The notes under the pieces: generated by a model
Database searches by the model: none
Told to the model about the DNA's origin: nothing
What the model saw: only the letters and a program-made list of their open reading frames with translations
Translations under genes and position numbers: made by a program
Assembly (NCBI GenBank): GCA_902616645.1
Contig: CACMTO010000003.1
Location: 1-64,000 of the forward strand
Direction of reading: 5' to 3'
DNA: 64,000 nucleotides
From: an uncultured Pelagibacteraceae bacterium
GTDB taxonomy: Bacteria > Pseudomonadota > Alphaproteobacteria > Pelagibacterales > Pelagibacteraceae
Shown here: in pieces, positions 1 to 9,184 of the stretch
Position numbering within the stretch: position 1 is the first letter of the stretch
How the letters are laid out: each line of letters starts with the position of its first letter

Positions 1-213
1 TATGAAATTTTCTAATACCAAAAATTCATTTGACATTACCTCATAATATTTTTTTCCAATTTCATTAGTATTTAAGAAGAACCTAGTTATTAAATTTGAA
101 AATATATATCTTCCAAATAATTTTCTTATTCTAATTAAAAAATTTCCAGCAAGTTCTATTCTTTGCAAGACAGCTAATCTTGCTGCCTGTCTTGTAAGAA
201 TAAAATTATTCAC
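1..213 (-). CDS. Unidentified protein, N-terminal part, runs off left edge
   Basis: An open frame starts at a GTG at 213 and stays open to base 1, giving the first 71 residues of a longer protein. A stop lies in frame five codons upstream, so GTG is the only usual start. It begins nine bases after the nrdB stop and is read the same way, so it is probably co-transcribed with nrdAB. The visible part is basic and rich in aromatic residues (starts MNNFILTRQAARLAV). I do not recognise the family. No Shine-Dalgarno is evident, suggesting coupling to nrdB translation. Confidence 0.55.
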   Translation of the reverse strand, partial: MNNFILTRQAARLAVLQRIELAGNFLIRIRKLFGRYIFSNLITRFFLNTNEIGKKYYEVMSNEFLVLENFI

Positions 214-221
214 TAGTTTTT

Positions 222-1238
222 TTAACTAAATGCGTCTACCCAGGTTCCTTGTGTTGAGGCTTTAGAATATTCTGTAGCACGACCTTCAAAAAAGTTCATG
301 TGTTCTACGGCATTTAACATTGTGTCCAACCAGCCAAGAGGATTTTTTTCAACATCATATATTGGTTCTAAACCCAGCTGAACTAACCTTCTATTACCTA
401 TAAATCTTATATAGTCTTTGACTTCTTGAGCTGTTAAGCCTTCCATTGGGCCCATCTCAAACGCTAAGTCAATAAATGCATCCTCATGCTCAACAATTGT
501 TCTGCAAGCTTCGTAAAGTTCTTTTTTAAGTTTAGGTGTCCAAATTTCTGGATTTTCTTTTATGAATTCCTTAAAAATTCTTATCATAGAGTTACAATGA
601 AGGGTTTCATCTCTAACTGACCAAGTTACGATTTGGCCCATCCCTTTAAGTTTATTATGTCTAGGAAAATTTAAGAGTATTGCAAAACTAGCAAACAACT
701 GCAGACCTTCAGTAAATGCACTAAATACTGCTACAGTCTTTGCTATATCTTCTTTAGAGTTAACATTGAACCCTTGCATATAATCATATTTATCTTTCAT
801 TTCTTTGTACTTCATAAATGCAGAATATTCCGACTCTGGCATACCAATCGTGTCTAATAAATGTGAATACGCTGCTACATGAACTGTTTCCATTGCTGCG
901 AAGGCTGTCATCATCATCAAGACTTCAGTTGGTTTAAAAACAGTTGTATAATGTCTCAAATAACAATTATTAACCTCAACATCAGCTTGTGTAAAAAATC
1001 TAAAGATTTGCGTAACTAGGTTCTTTTCTGGTTGAGATAAATTTTTTTGCCAATCTCTAACATCATCTCCAAGAGGAACTTCTTCGGGTAACCAGTGAAT
1101 ACGTTGTTGGGTTAACCATGCATCATAACACCATGGATATCTAAATGGTTTATAGACTGGGTTTTCTACCAATAAACCCATTTTTTTCGGTTGTATTATT
1201 TCTTTTTTTTCTACTTTAATTTTATCTACTACTGACAT
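222..1238 (-). CDS. nrdB: Class I ribonucleoside-diphosphate reductase, beta subunit
   Basis: This is the radical-generating small subunit of class I ribonucleotide reductase, partner of the alpha subunit encoded just upstream. The 338-residue ferritin-like protein carries metal ligands D86, E117 and H120 plus the later E and the RDETLH pair. The radical tyrosine is present at Y124 (ETVHVAAY), matching D84/E115/H118/Y122 of E. coli R2, so a normal tyrosyl-radical enzyme is expected. I chose the ATG at 1238 over a GTG at 1247 because GGAG sits about eight bases upstream of it. The start overlaps the nrdA stop by ten bases, indicating translational coupling. Confidence 0.95.
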   Translation of the reverse strand: MSVVDKIKVEKKEIIQPKKMGLLVENPVYKPFRYPWCYDAWLTQQRIHWLPEEVPLGDDVRDWQKNLSQPEKNLVTQIFRFFTQADVEVNNCYLRHYTTVFKPTEVLMMMTAFAAMETVHVAAYSHLLDTIGMPESEYSAFMKYKEMKDKYDYMQGFNVNSKEDIAKTVAVFSAFTEGLQLFASFAILLNFPRHNKLKGMGQIVTWSVRDETLHCNSMIRIFKEFIKENPEIWTPKLKKELYEACRTIVEHEDAFIDLAFEMGPMEGLTAQEVKDYIRFIGNRRLVQLGLEPIYDVEKNPLGWLDTMLNAVEHMNFFEGRATEYSKASTQGTWVDAFS

Positions 1239-3169
1239 GATAAGCACTCCTCGTATTCTGGTTGTTCGTTAGTTTGTTGATTCTTAGACTTATATACATT
1301 GGCTGTAATATCAGTAGATTTAGCATTATTGATATTTTCAGCTCTTTGAATTGATTTTGATCTGCAGTAATAAAGGCTCTTTAGCCCTTTTTTCCATGCA
1401 TCAAAATGAATTCTATGTAATTCTCTTTTATGGACATCCGCTGGAAGAAAAAGATTGACTGATTGTGCTTGAGAAATAAATGGTGTTCTATCCCCACTTA
1501 ATTCTATGATCCATTTTTGATTTAATTCAAAAGCAGTTTTAAAGACATCTTTTTCTAGATCAGTTAAGAAATCTAGATGTGAAACTGAACCTTGATTTGT
1601 TGTAATCGTTGACCAAGTTTCGTCATCATTTTTACCATGCTCTTCCAAAATTTCCTCTAAATATCTATTTCTGACATTAAATGATCCTGATAAAGTTTTA
1701 TGTGTATAACTATTAGCTGCTATTGGTTCAACTCCAGGTGAGGCACCTCCACATATTATTGAAATAGATGCTGTTGGAGCAATAGCTGTCTTATTCGAGA
1801 ATCTCTCCTGAAAGCCATATTCTGCGGCATCTGGACAAGCCCCTCTTTCTTTAGCCAAATTTTTTGAAGCTTGATTAACTTGTTCATCAATTTGTTTAAA
1901 TATTTTTTTGTTCCAAGATTTTGCCATTACTGACTCGAGTGGAATTCTATTTTTTTGTAAAAAAGAATGAAAACCCATAACACCCAATCCTACACTTCTT
2001 TCTCTTTCAGCAGAATATTTTGCATCTTTAAATTGTTCTGGTGCTTTATTAATAAAATCAGATAATACATTATCTAAAAATCTCATTACATCTCCAATCA
2101 TATTTGGATCGTCTTTCCACTCATCGTATTTTTCAAGATTTAGTGACGATAAACAGCAAACTGCAGTTCTATCTCTACCATCTTTATCTATCCCTGTTGG
2201 TAAAGTAATTTCACTACATAGATTAGAAGTCTTAACAGTCAAGTTTGCTAATTTATGATGTTGAGGAATTTGTCTATTAACAGTATCAATATAAATTATG
2301 TAAGGTTCACCTGTTTCTATCCTTGCGGTCAATAACCTTATCCATAAGTTTCTTGCAGATATAGTTTGTTGAATAGTTCCATCTGCCGGACTTTTTAATG
2401 CCCATTGTTCATCATTCTCAACAGCTCTCATGAAAGCATCAGAAACCAAAACACCATGATGTAAATTTAATGCCTTTCTATTAGGATCACCTCCTGTTGG
2501 TCTTCTCATTTCCATAAACTCTTCTATTTCAGGGTGGTCAATTGGAAGATAACAAGCAGCCGAACCTCTTCTTAATGAACCCTGACTAATTGCCATAGTT
2601 AAAGAATCCATCACTTTAATGAATGGAATTATTCCAGAAGTTTTTCCAACTTTGCCAATTTTTTCTCCTATTGATCTTAAATTACCCCAGTAACTTCCAA
2701 TGCCCCCTCCTTTTGCTGCTAGCCAAACATTCTCACTCCATAAATCTAAAATACCACCTAGACTATCTGATGCTTCATTTAAAAAACAAGATATTGGTAA
2801 ACCTCTTTTAGTTCCACCATTAGATAGGACTGGTGTTGCAGGCATGAACCAAAGATTACTTATATAATTATAAATTCTTTGAGCATGCAAATTGTCGTCT
2901 GAATAAGTGCTAGCTACCCTGGCAAATAAATCTTGGTAAGATTCATTGTGACCAAGATATCTATCTTTTAAAGTTGCCTTACCAAAATCTGTTAAATTAG
3001 TGTCTCTTGAACGATCTATCTTGATTATAATGCCCTTTTCATTTTGGAAAAGTTCAGTTTCATTGTTTAAAGAAAATAAGTCTGGTCTATTGTCTTTTTG
3101 AAGCTCATTTACTGCTGGGCTATATTCTGAGACAGCTTTCTTTAAGGCTTGTGATAGGTTTTTATTCAT
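1229..3169 (-). CDS. nrdA: Class I ribonucleoside-diphosphate reductase, alpha subunit
   Basis: Catalytic large subunit that reduces ribonucleoside diphosphates. The 646-residue protein has the active-site cysteine in PISCFLNE (C128), the NLCSEI motif holding the catalytic Asn/Cys/Glu, a second redox cysteine in TAVCCLSSLNL, and the C-terminal shuttle pair CLSCQ. It is shorter than E. coli NrdA (761) and has no recognisable N-terminal ATP-cone, so dATP overall-activity control may be absent. I start at the ATG at 3169; a longer frame to 3226 would run through a regulatory box. No Shine-Dalgarno is seen; a possible -10 (TATAAT, 3179-3184) lies so close that a nearly leaderless transcript is possible. 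Confidence 0.95.
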   Translation of the reverse strand: MNKNLSQALKKAVSEYSPAVNELQKDNRPDLFSLNNETELFQNEKGIIIKIDRSRDTNLTDFGKATLKDRYLGHNESYQDLFARVASTYSDDNLHAQRIYNYISNLWFMPATPVLSNGGTKRGLPISCFLNEASDSLGGILDLWSENVWLAAKGGGIGSYWGNLRSIGEKIGKVGKTSGIIPFIKVMDSLTMAISQGSLRRGSAACYLPIDHPEIEEFMEMRRPTGGDPNRKALNLHHGVLVSDAFMRAVENDEQWALKSPADGTIQQTISARNLWIRLLTARIETGEPYIIYIDTVNRQIPQHHKLANLTVKTSNLCSEITLPTGIDKDGRDRTAVCCLSSLNLEKYDEWKDDPNMIGDVMRFLDNVLSDFINKAPEQFKDAKYSAERERSVGLGVMGFHSFLQKNRIPLESVMAKSWNKKIFKQIDEQVNQASKNLAKERGACPDAAEYGFQERFSNKTAIAPTASISIICGGASPGVEPIAANSYTHKTLSGSFNVRNRYLEEILEEHGKNDDETWSTITTNQGSVSHLDFLTDLEKDVFKTAFELNQKWIIELSGDRTPFISQAQSVNLFLPADVHKRELHRIHFDAWKKGLKSLYYCRSKSIQRAENINNAKSTDITANVYKSKNQQTNEQPEYEECLSCQ

Positions 3170-3203
3170 AAATTTTGTATTATATTTGTTATATTTACGT
3201 AAA

Positions 3204-3250
3204 CAACTATATGTTGTGTGCGTCAAATACTAATATACTATATAAACAGT
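3204..3250 (-). promoter_or_regulatory. Pair of NrdR-type boxes upstream of nrdAB
   Basis: Two 16-base elements at 3204-3219 (CAACTATATGTTGTGT) and 3235-3250 (ATACTATATAAACAGT) resemble the NrdR box ACACWATATATWGTGT. By hand the second matches at about 12 of 16 positions, and the first matches the E. coli nrdH-type box ACCCAATATGTTGTAT at about 11 of 16. The start-to-start spacing is 31 bases, about three helical turns, as in known paired NrdR operators. They lie 35-80 bases upstream of the nrdA start, in the spacer shared with the divergent phosphohexomutase gene. Repression by NrdR is inferred. Confidence 0.65.
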
Positions 3251-3327
3251 AAATCAATAGAACATTTATAGAACAGTATTAAAATAATTCAACCTTAAAA
3301 TTAAAAAAAAGGTAAGTAATTAACAGC

Positions 3328-4782
3328 ATGAATCAATCAATAAAAATTGACCCTTATGGCTTTCGAGAATATGACGCACGGTGGCTTTATGAAAAAGACA
3401 TCAATTTAGAGGGAATCAAAAATCTTGGTAAGGGTTTAGGAACTCAAATTATTAATCATACAAAAATAAGTAACCCAAGAATAATCGTCGGGCATGATTA
3501 TAGATCTTATAGTGAAGAAATAAAAAACGGACTAAAAGAAGGATTAATCTCAACAGGGTGTTTTGTAGAAGACATTGGTTTATCTTTATCACCAATGGTT
3601 TATTTTGCACAATTTAATTTAAATGCTGACGCAGTAGCAATGGTGACTGCTAGCCATAACGAGAATGGTTGGACTGGTGTAAAAATGGGTATTTCAAAAG
3701 GTTTAACACACGCTCCTGAGGAAATGAAAGAATTAAAAGAAATTACTCTTAATAAAAAATTTATAAGCGGAAAAGGTACTGAAAAATTAATTAAGAATTT
3801 TAAAGAAGTTTATGAAAGAAACTTAATAGATAAAAATAGAATTAATAAAAAAATTAAAGCTGTTGTCGCATGTGGAAATGGGACTGCAGGTATTTTTGCT
3901 CCAGAAATATTGAAAGGAATTGGTTGCGAAGTAATTGAATTAGATTGTGAATTAGATTGGTCTTTTCCAAAATATAATCCAAACCCAGAGGATCTGGAAA
4001 TGCTGCATGCGATAGCACAGGCTGTAAAGAAAAACAATGCAGATATTGGTTTTGGTTTCGATGGAGATGGAGATAGAGTTGGAGTTATTGATAATTTAGG
4101 TAATGAAATTTTCTCCGATAAGATAGGTTTATTGATAGCAAGAAACCTTTCTACTAAATATCAAAATTCAAAATTTATAGTTGATGTAAAATCGACTGGG
4201 TTGTTTAAAAAAGATAAAGTTCTATTAAATAACAAATGTGAAACAATTTATTGGAAAACTGGACATTCACATATTAAAAGAAAAGTTAACAATGAAAAAG
4301 CTCTTGCTGGTTTCGAAAAAAGTGGACACTTTTTTTTCAATCCTCCACTAGGTTATGGATACGACGACGGTATTAATTCAGCTATTCAAATTTGTCACTT
4401 ATTAGATAATCAAAATAAAAAAATGAGTGACATACTAAAGGATTTACCAACTACCTACCAATCCCCTACTATGGCACCTTATTGCAAAGATGAAGAAAAA
4501 TATAAAGTTGTCGAAGAAGTCGTAAAAAAGATTAATGATATAAAAAATAATAATATAAAGATAGATGGTCAAGAAATTCAAGAAATATTGACTGTGAACG
4601 GAGTAAGATTTTCCTTTGCTGATGGTTCTTGGGGATTAATTAGAGCTTCCTCTAATAAACCTTCATTAGTAGTAGTTACTGAAAGTCCTGTTTCTGATGA
4701 TAGAAAAAAAAAGATTTTTGAGTTTATTGATAAATTACTACAAAAAACTGGCAAAATCGGAGAATACGATCAAAAAATTTGA
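3328..4782 (+). CDS. Phosphomannomutase/phosphoglucomutase
   Basis: A 484-residue alpha-D-phosphohexomutase that interconverts hexose 1- and 6-phosphates for surface polysaccharide or central carbon use. The phosphoserine loop is TASHNENGW with S109, the magnesium loop is DGDGDRVG starting at D245, and the sugar-binding loop is the variant GFEKSGH. The C-terminal phosphate-binding region (around RASSNKPSLVVVTES) is intact. It is divergent from nrdA and convergent with an SGNH hydrolase gene. The AlgC/ManB type is likely; glucose versus mannose preference cannot be read from sequence. Confidence 0.88.
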   Translation: MNQSIKIDPYGFREYDARWLYEKDINLEGIKNLGKGLGTQIINHTKISNPRIIVGHDYRSYSEEIKNGLKEGLISTGCFVEDIGLSLSPMVYFAQFNLNADAVAMVTASHNENGWTGVKMGISKGLTHAPEEMKELKEITLNKKFISGKGTEKLIKNFKEVYERNLIDKNRINKKIKAVVACGNGTAGIFAPEILKGIGCEVIELDCELDWSFPKYNPNPEDLEMLHAIAQAVKKNNADIGFGFDGDGDRVGVIDNLGNEIFSDKIGLLIARNLSTKYQNSKFIVDVKSTGLFKKDKVLLNNKCETIYWKTGHSHIKRKVNNEKALAGFEKSGHFFFNPPLGYGYDDGINSAIQICHLLDNQNKKMSDILKDLPTTYQSPTMAPYCKDEEKYKVVEEVVKKINDIKNNNIKIDGQEIQEILTVNGVRFSFADGSWGLIRASSNKPSLVVVTESPVSDDRKKKIFEFIDKLLQKTGKIGEYDQKI

Positions 4783-4801
4783 AAATCTTAAAGATTTTTT
4801 T
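4782..4801 (+). terminator. Weak bidirectional hairpin between convergent genes
   Basis: AAAATC (4782-4787) and GATTTT (4793-4798) can pair around a five-base loop and are followed by more T residues. The hairpin lies across the stop codons of the phosphohexomutase and the convergent SGNH gene, which are only five bases apart. The stem is short and AT-only, so function is uncertain. Confidence 0.3.
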
Positions 4802-5759
4802 GAATCTTATTAGCTATCTCAATATGTCCAATTTCGTTTGGATGCTCATCAATTATAAAAAAATCTTTTTTATCTAACTCAATTAAAATATATTCTATAT
4901 TTTCATTAGATATTGGAAAATTAGAAATCCTCATATTTGGTTCTTTTACAAAAAATACGATAATTTTCTTATTCAAGTAATCTAAATTATTATATATCAA
5001 TTTCTCTAATAATCTTATGTGTTCTTCAAAGTTAATATAATAATAATTTGCAGATGGATTTAATTTGTCAAATAAATCTGCAAATGATAATCTTAAGGAC
5101 GTTTTAAACATTTTTAGAAAAAATATTGTTTTATCTAATTTTGCTGTGTCAGATTTAAAATTCCTTTCAAATTCCTCTAAAGTATAAACATAATTGGCAT
5201 TTAAATACTTATTTTCAAATAAATCATTATAATGATATTGTATTAAAATTGTTTCGGAGCTTTCATAATAATTGCTATTTTTCAGTTTTTTAAGCTCTCT
5301 AACAGTTCCATAACTAGAGATGCCCATATTATAAACCCTTCTATTAGTTAATTTCTGCAAATGAGAAGCGAATGTTTGATTGTCATTTACACCCCAACCC
5401 ATAGCTATAGAATCACCTAATAAAATTATAGAATTTTTGTCAGTTAATGGAGGATTATCTCCGTTTGATCTTATGCCATTCTTAAAATTTAAAGTGGTCT
5501 TGAATTCAAAGTTATTAAAAACGCATTCACCATCTTTAGGAACATATAAAAGGTCTTTATCAAAATTTATGCAATTATTATCATATTGCCATATATTTCT
5601 TAATCCTCTCATATAAAGTTTCTCTTGAATATTTTTTACCCAGAAAAAATCGTAAGTTTTTCCATTAATTAGGGAAAAGTAACTAAAAAGAAATACTAAA
5701 AGAGTTAATAAGATATAATTTACAAATAAAGTTAAGAATAAGAATAAAGCTTTTTTCAT
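4788..5759 (-). CDS. Membrane-anchored SGNH/GDSL-like hydrolase
   Basis: A 323-residue protein with one N-terminal membrane segment (about residues 3-33) followed by a non-cytoplasmic domain. The domain has the GDS block (LLGDSIAMGWG) holding the presumed catalytic Ser and a late DEHPNEIGH holding the Asp/His pair typical of SGNH esterases. An NxD-like stretch (YHYNDLFEN) could supply the oxyanion Asn. The substrate is unknown; such proteins often act on acylated cell-surface glycans. It stands alone, convergent with the mutase gene. Confidence 0.6.
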   Translation of the reverse strand: MKKALFLFLTLFVNYILLTLLVFLFSYFSLINGKTYDFFWVKNIQEKLYMRGLRNIWQYDNNCINFDKDLLYVPKDGECVFNNFEFKTTLNFKNGIRSNGDNPPLTDKNSIILLGDSIAMGWGVNDNQTFASHLQKLTNRRVYNMGISSYGTVRELKKLKNSNYYESSETILIQYHYNDLFENKYLNANYVYTLEEFERNFKSDTAKLDKTIFFLKMFKTSLRLSFADLFDKLNPSANYYYINFEEHIRLLEKLIYNNLDYLNKKIIVFFVKEPNMRISNFPISNENIEYILIELDKKDFFIIDEHPNEIGHIEIANKIQKNL

Positions 5760-5809
5760 TCCTATTCTATTTAGGTAATTCTAGAGTTAAAAAACTCATT
5801 TTTTAGAAA

Positions 5810-7594
5810 TTAATTGTTTAAAGCAGCTTGTTTTTTCATATCTTCTTTTTTAATACCAGCTACTCTGACAGGTTTTTTCATTGCATCTCTTCTAAAAGGT
5901 TCTCCTAATTCTTGGTTTAAAATCACTTCGATAAATGTAGTTATCCCCTTCTTTTGATCTTCACAAGATTTTTTGATTGCAGAAGTTGTTTCCTCCATTG
6001 TTTTAACGGTTACTCCCTTTAAACCACATGCATCAGCAACTTTTGCGTAACTTAATTCTGGATCAAGCTCTGTTCCAACAAAATTATTATCAAACCAAAG
6101 TGTGGTATTTCTTTTTTCTGCGCCCCATTGATAATTTCTAAATATCACCATTGTAATTGCAGGCCACTCTTTACGTGCACAAGAACTCATTTCATTCATA
6201 CTTATTCCAAAAGCTCCATCACCAGCAAAACCAATTACAGGTGTGTCAGGACAGCCGATCTTTGCTCCAAGAATTGATGGAAAACCATATCCACAAGGTC
6301 CAAATAAACCTGGCGCTAAGTATTTTCTTGGTTTTTCAAAAGTTGGGTATGCATTTCCTATTGCACAATTATTTCCAATATCGCTTGAAATAATTACATC
6401 TTCTGGCATTCCTGCTTGTATTGCTCTCCAAGCTTGTCTTGGTGACATTCTATCTTTGTCTCTTTCTCTTGCCTCTTTATTCCATACCGTACCCTCATCG
6501 TCATCCTCATGATCTAAACTAGAAAGTTTCTGCAACCAGGCTGATTTTGTTTGATGAATTAAATCTTTTCTTTTCTGTCTGTCTATATCTCCAGCGTTAG
6601 AAGATAATTTATCAAATATTTGTTGAGCAACTAACTTTGCGTCACCGCTTATTCCAACTGTGACTTTTTTTGTTAAACCAATTCTATCAGGGTTAATATC
6701 CACTTGAATAATGCTTGCACTTTTTGGCCAATAATCAATTCCATACCCAGGTAAAGTTGAAAAAGGATTTAGTCTTGTTCCTAAAGCTAAAACAACATCT
6801 GCCTTAGAAATTAATTCCATTGCTGCTTTTGAGCCATTGTATCCTAATGGTCCAACAGCTAAAGGATGGCTTCCAGGGAAACTATCATTGTGTTGATACC
6901 CAGAACAAACAGGTGAGTCTAATTTTTCAGCGAGTTTTTTTGCCTCTTCGATTGCACTGCCTATTACAACTCCAGCTCCAGATAGAATTACAGGAAATTT
7001 CGCATTAGATAAAAGTTTTGCAGCTTTATTAATTGCTTCAGCGCCTCCACCTTGTCTTTCTAATCTTACAATTGGTGGTAATTCGATATCGACAACTTGT
7101 GTCCAATAATCTCTTGGTACATTTATCTGAGCAGGAGCAGAGCCTCTTATAGCTTTTTCTATAACTCTATTTAAAACTTCAGCCATTCTTGATGGGTCTC
7201 TTACTTCTTCTTGATAACAAACCATATCTTTAAATAAATTCATCTGTTCAACTTCTTGAAAACCTCCTTGGCCCATCGTTTTATTTGCAGCCTGAGGTGT
7301 TACAAGTAATAAAGGTGTGTGATTCCAATAAGCTGTTTTAATTGGTGTTACTAACCCAGTTATTCCTGGTCCATTTTGAGCAATTACCATAGACATTTTA
7401 CCAGTAGATCTAGTGTAACCATCTGCGATTAATCCACCGTTTGTTTCATGTGCAACGTCCCAAAAAGTTATTCCCGCATCAGGAAAGATATCAGAGATAG
7501 GCATGAATGCTGAACCAATAATACCAAAAGCATGTTCAATGCCATGCATTTGTAAAACTTTTACAAAAGCTTCTTCTGTTGTCATTTTTGTCAT
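5810..7594 (-). CDS. xsc: Sulfoacetaldehyde acetyltransferase (ThDP-dependent)
   Basis: Xsc converts sulfoacetaldehyde plus phosphate to acetyl phosphate and sulfite. The 594-residue protein has the three-domain ThDP layout: N-terminal PYR domain with catalytic Glu in VAHETNGG, a central domain, and a C-terminal PP domain with the GDGAFG...N cofactor motif. The IIGSAFMPISDIFP and NQELGEPFRRDAMKKP stretches and the length fit Xsc rather than acetolactate synthase. I start at ATG 7594, eight bases after AGAAAGG. It is divergent from suyAB. Its substrate would come from taurine via the aminotransferase at 43.6 kb, and its product feeds the Pta at 49.9 kb. Confidence 0.92.
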   Translation of the reverse strand: MTKMTTEEAFVKVLQMHGIEHAFGIIGSAFMPISDIFPDAGITFWDVAHETNGGLIADGYTRSTGKMSMVIAQNGPGITGLVTPIKTAYWNHTPLLLVTPQAANKTMGQGGFQEVEQMNLFKDMVCYQEEVRDPSRMAEVLNRVIEKAIRGSAPAQINVPRDYWTQVVDIELPPIVRLERQGGGAEAINKAAKLLSNAKFPVILSGAGVVIGSAIEEAKKLAEKLDSPVCSGYQHNDSFPGSHPLAVGPLGYNGSKAAMELISKADVVLALGTRLNPFSTLPGYGIDYWPKSASIIQVDINPDRIGLTKKVTVGISGDAKLVAQQIFDKLSSNAGDIDRQKRKDLIHQTKSAWLQKLSSLDHEDDDEGTVWNKEARERDKDRMSPRQAWRAIQAGMPEDVIISSDIGNNCAIGNAYPTFEKPRKYLAPGLFGPCGYGFPSILGAKIGCPDTPVIGFAGDGAFGISMNEMSSCARKEWPAITMVIFRNYQWGAEKRNTTLWFDNNFVGTELDPELSYAKVADACGLKGVTVKTMEETTSAIKKSCEDQKKGITTFIEVILNQELGEPFRRDAMKKPVRVAGIKKEDMKKQAALNN

Positions 7595-7648
7595 CAATAA
7601 AGCCTTTCTAAACTAGTAAGTGTAATAATCTTTTTATAAAACTATTTG

Positions 7649-7665
7649 TTAATTGTCGCGATTAA
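7649..7665. promoter_or_regulatory. Imperfect palindrome between xsc and suyA
   Basis: TTAATTGTCGCGATTAA is a 17-base near-palindrome with two mismatched pairs around a central C. It lies midway in the 125-base spacer between divergent xsc and suyA, where one regulator could control both genes. No matching copy was noticed in the tau intergenic region. Confidence 0.3.
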
Positions 7666-7719
7666 TATATAAGATTTCTGGAAATTCAAATAAACAAATC
7701 GACACTATATATATAATAT

Positions 7720-8004
7720 ATGGCCACAGACATCATAATTCACGATAAAAAAGACAATGTTGGGGTGGTTGTAATTGAAAAAATAACTCCAAAACAAGAT
7801 TGTAAATGTTGGATTATGGAAGATGATAGTTCAAAAAATATTCAATCAATGGATGAAATCCCATTAGGACATAAAATTGCAATGGTAGATCTTAATGAGG
7901 GTGATACGATTTTAAAATATGGCCATGATATTGGTAAAGTTATAAAATCAATCAAAAAAGGTGAACACGTTCACGTTCATAATGTAAAAACTAAGAAATG
8001 GTAA
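7720..8004 (+). CDS. suyA: (2R)-sulfolactate sulfo-lyase, small subunit
   Basis: A 94-residue SAF-domain protein matching the N-terminal lobe of the altronate-dehydratase (UxaA) family, with the [16 protein letters not shown] core and [11 protein letters not shown] tail. In sulfolactate sulfo-lyase this lobe is a separate subunit that works with SuyB to split sulfolactate to pyruvate and sulfite. It is separated from suyB by a single base. The split arrangement plus neighbouring Xsc and sulfite/sulfate carriers favour SuyA over altronate dehydratase. Confidence 0.85.
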   Translation: MATDIIIHDKKDNVGVVVIEKITPKQDCKCWIMEDDSSKNIQSMDEIPLGHKIAMVDLNEGDTILKYGHDIGKVIKSIKKGEHVHVHNVKTKKW

Positions 8005-8005
8005 A

Positions 8006-9172
8006 ATGGAAATTCCAAAAAGTTTTTTAGGTTATAAAAGAGAAAATGGAAGAGCAGGAACCAGAAACCATGTTATCATTTTACCTGTAGATGATATTTC
8101 TAATGCTTGTGCTGAGGCAGTAGCAAATAATATTAAAGGAACAATTGCTTTACCACACTCCTATGGCAGACTTCAATTCGGAGCAGATTTAGATTTACAT
8201 TTTAGAACTATGATTGGAACTGGTAGTAATCCCAATGTTGCTGCAGTGATAGTGATTGGAATAGAACCAAAGTGGACCAAAAGAATTGTAGATGGTATTG
8301 CAAAAACTGGAAAACCTGTTGAAGGTTTTCATATTGAGCGAACTGGCGATATTGGAACTGTGATGAAGGCTTCTAAAAAAGCACAAGAATTTTCACAATG
8401 GGCTTCTGAAAAGCAAAGGGAAGAATGTCCAATGAGTGATTTATGGATTTCTGTAAAGTGTGGAGAGTCTGATACTACGTCTGGATTAGCATCAAATCCA
8501 ACTGTAGGAAATTTAATGGAAAAATTAGAGCCTTTAGGTGTTCATTTGTGTTTTGGAGAAACCTCAGAGCTTACCGGCGCAGAACAAGTTTGTGCAACAA
8601 GAGGTGCAACTAAAGAAGCCTCAGATAAATTCATGAAAACTTGGAATGAATATAATGATTTTATTTTAAAGGAAGCAACTGATGATCTCTCAGAAAGTCA
8701 ACCAACAGCTGGAAATATAGCAGGAGGCTTAACAACAATTGAGGAAAAAGCTTTTGGAAATTTTCAAAAAATAGGAAATTTAAAATTTATAGATGTGCTT
8801 CAACCTGCTGAGGAACCAGCTAAAGGTCCGGGATTATATTTTATGGATACATCATCGGCTGCAGCAGAATGCATAACGCTTCAAGCTGCTGGTGGTTTTA
8901 ATATTCACTTATTTCCAACTGGCCAAGGAAATATAGTTGGAAACCCAATTGAACCTGTAGTTAAACTAACAGCGAATCCATTAACAGCAAAAAGTATGAG
9001 TGAACATGTAGATTGTGATGTATCTAAAATTCTTTCAAGAGAGATGAATTTATCTGAAGCGGGAGATAAGCTTATTGAGACTACTTTGAGAGTAGCAAAT
9101 GGAAGATTAACTTGTGCAGAAGCTTTAGGTCATAGAGAATTTGTCATGACTAAACTTTATCGAAGCGCCTAA
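8006..9172 (+). CDS. suyB: (2R)-sulfolactate sulfo-lyase, large subunit
   Basis: A 388-residue UxaA C-terminal-type protein, the catalytic partner of SuyA. It begins with the family signature [15 protein letters not shown] and has conserved [16 protein letters not shown] and [13 protein letters not shown] blocks, with cysteines suited to bind a metal. The length is that of known SuyB. The reaction gives pyruvate and sulfite, tying DHPS/sulfolactate use to the AprABM module downstream. The alternative of altronate or galactarate dehydratase cannot be fully excluded without an assay, but nothing around it concerns hexuronates. Confidence 0.87.
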   Translation: MEIPKSFLGYKRENGRAGTRNHVIILPVDDISNACAEAVANNIKGTIALPHSYGRLQFGADLDLHFRTMIGTGSNPNVAAVIVIGIEPKWTKRIVDGIAKTGKPVEGFHIERTGDIGTVMKASKKAQEFSQWASEKQREECPMSDLWISVKCGESDTTSGLASNPTVGNLMEKLEPLGVHLCFGETSELTGAEQVCATRGATKEASDKFMKTWNEYNDFILKEATDDLSESQPTAGNIAGGLTTIEEKAFGNFQKIGNLKFIDVLQPAEEPAKGPGLYFMDTSSAAAECITLQAAGGFNIHLFPTGQGNIVGNPIEPVVKLTANPLTAKSMSEHVDCDVSKILSREMNLSEAGDKLIETTLRVANGRLTCAEALGHREFVMTKLYRSA

Positions 9173-9184
9173 TCAAAATTGAAA

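Noticed and set aside
3170-3226. Longer N-terminus for NrdA starting at 3226
   Set aside because: The extra residues do not resemble NrdA, and the segment coincides with an NrdR-like box and probable promoter.
5810-7594. Acetolactate synthase or another ThDP enzyme instead of Xsc
   Set aside because: N-terminal and C-terminal motifs and the sulfonate/sulfite neighbours fit Xsc; no small regulatory subunit is present.
8006-9172. Altronate dehydratase (UxaA) rather than SuyAB
   Set aside because: The split subunit sizes and sulfur neighbours favour sulfo-lyase, and no hexuronate genes are near.
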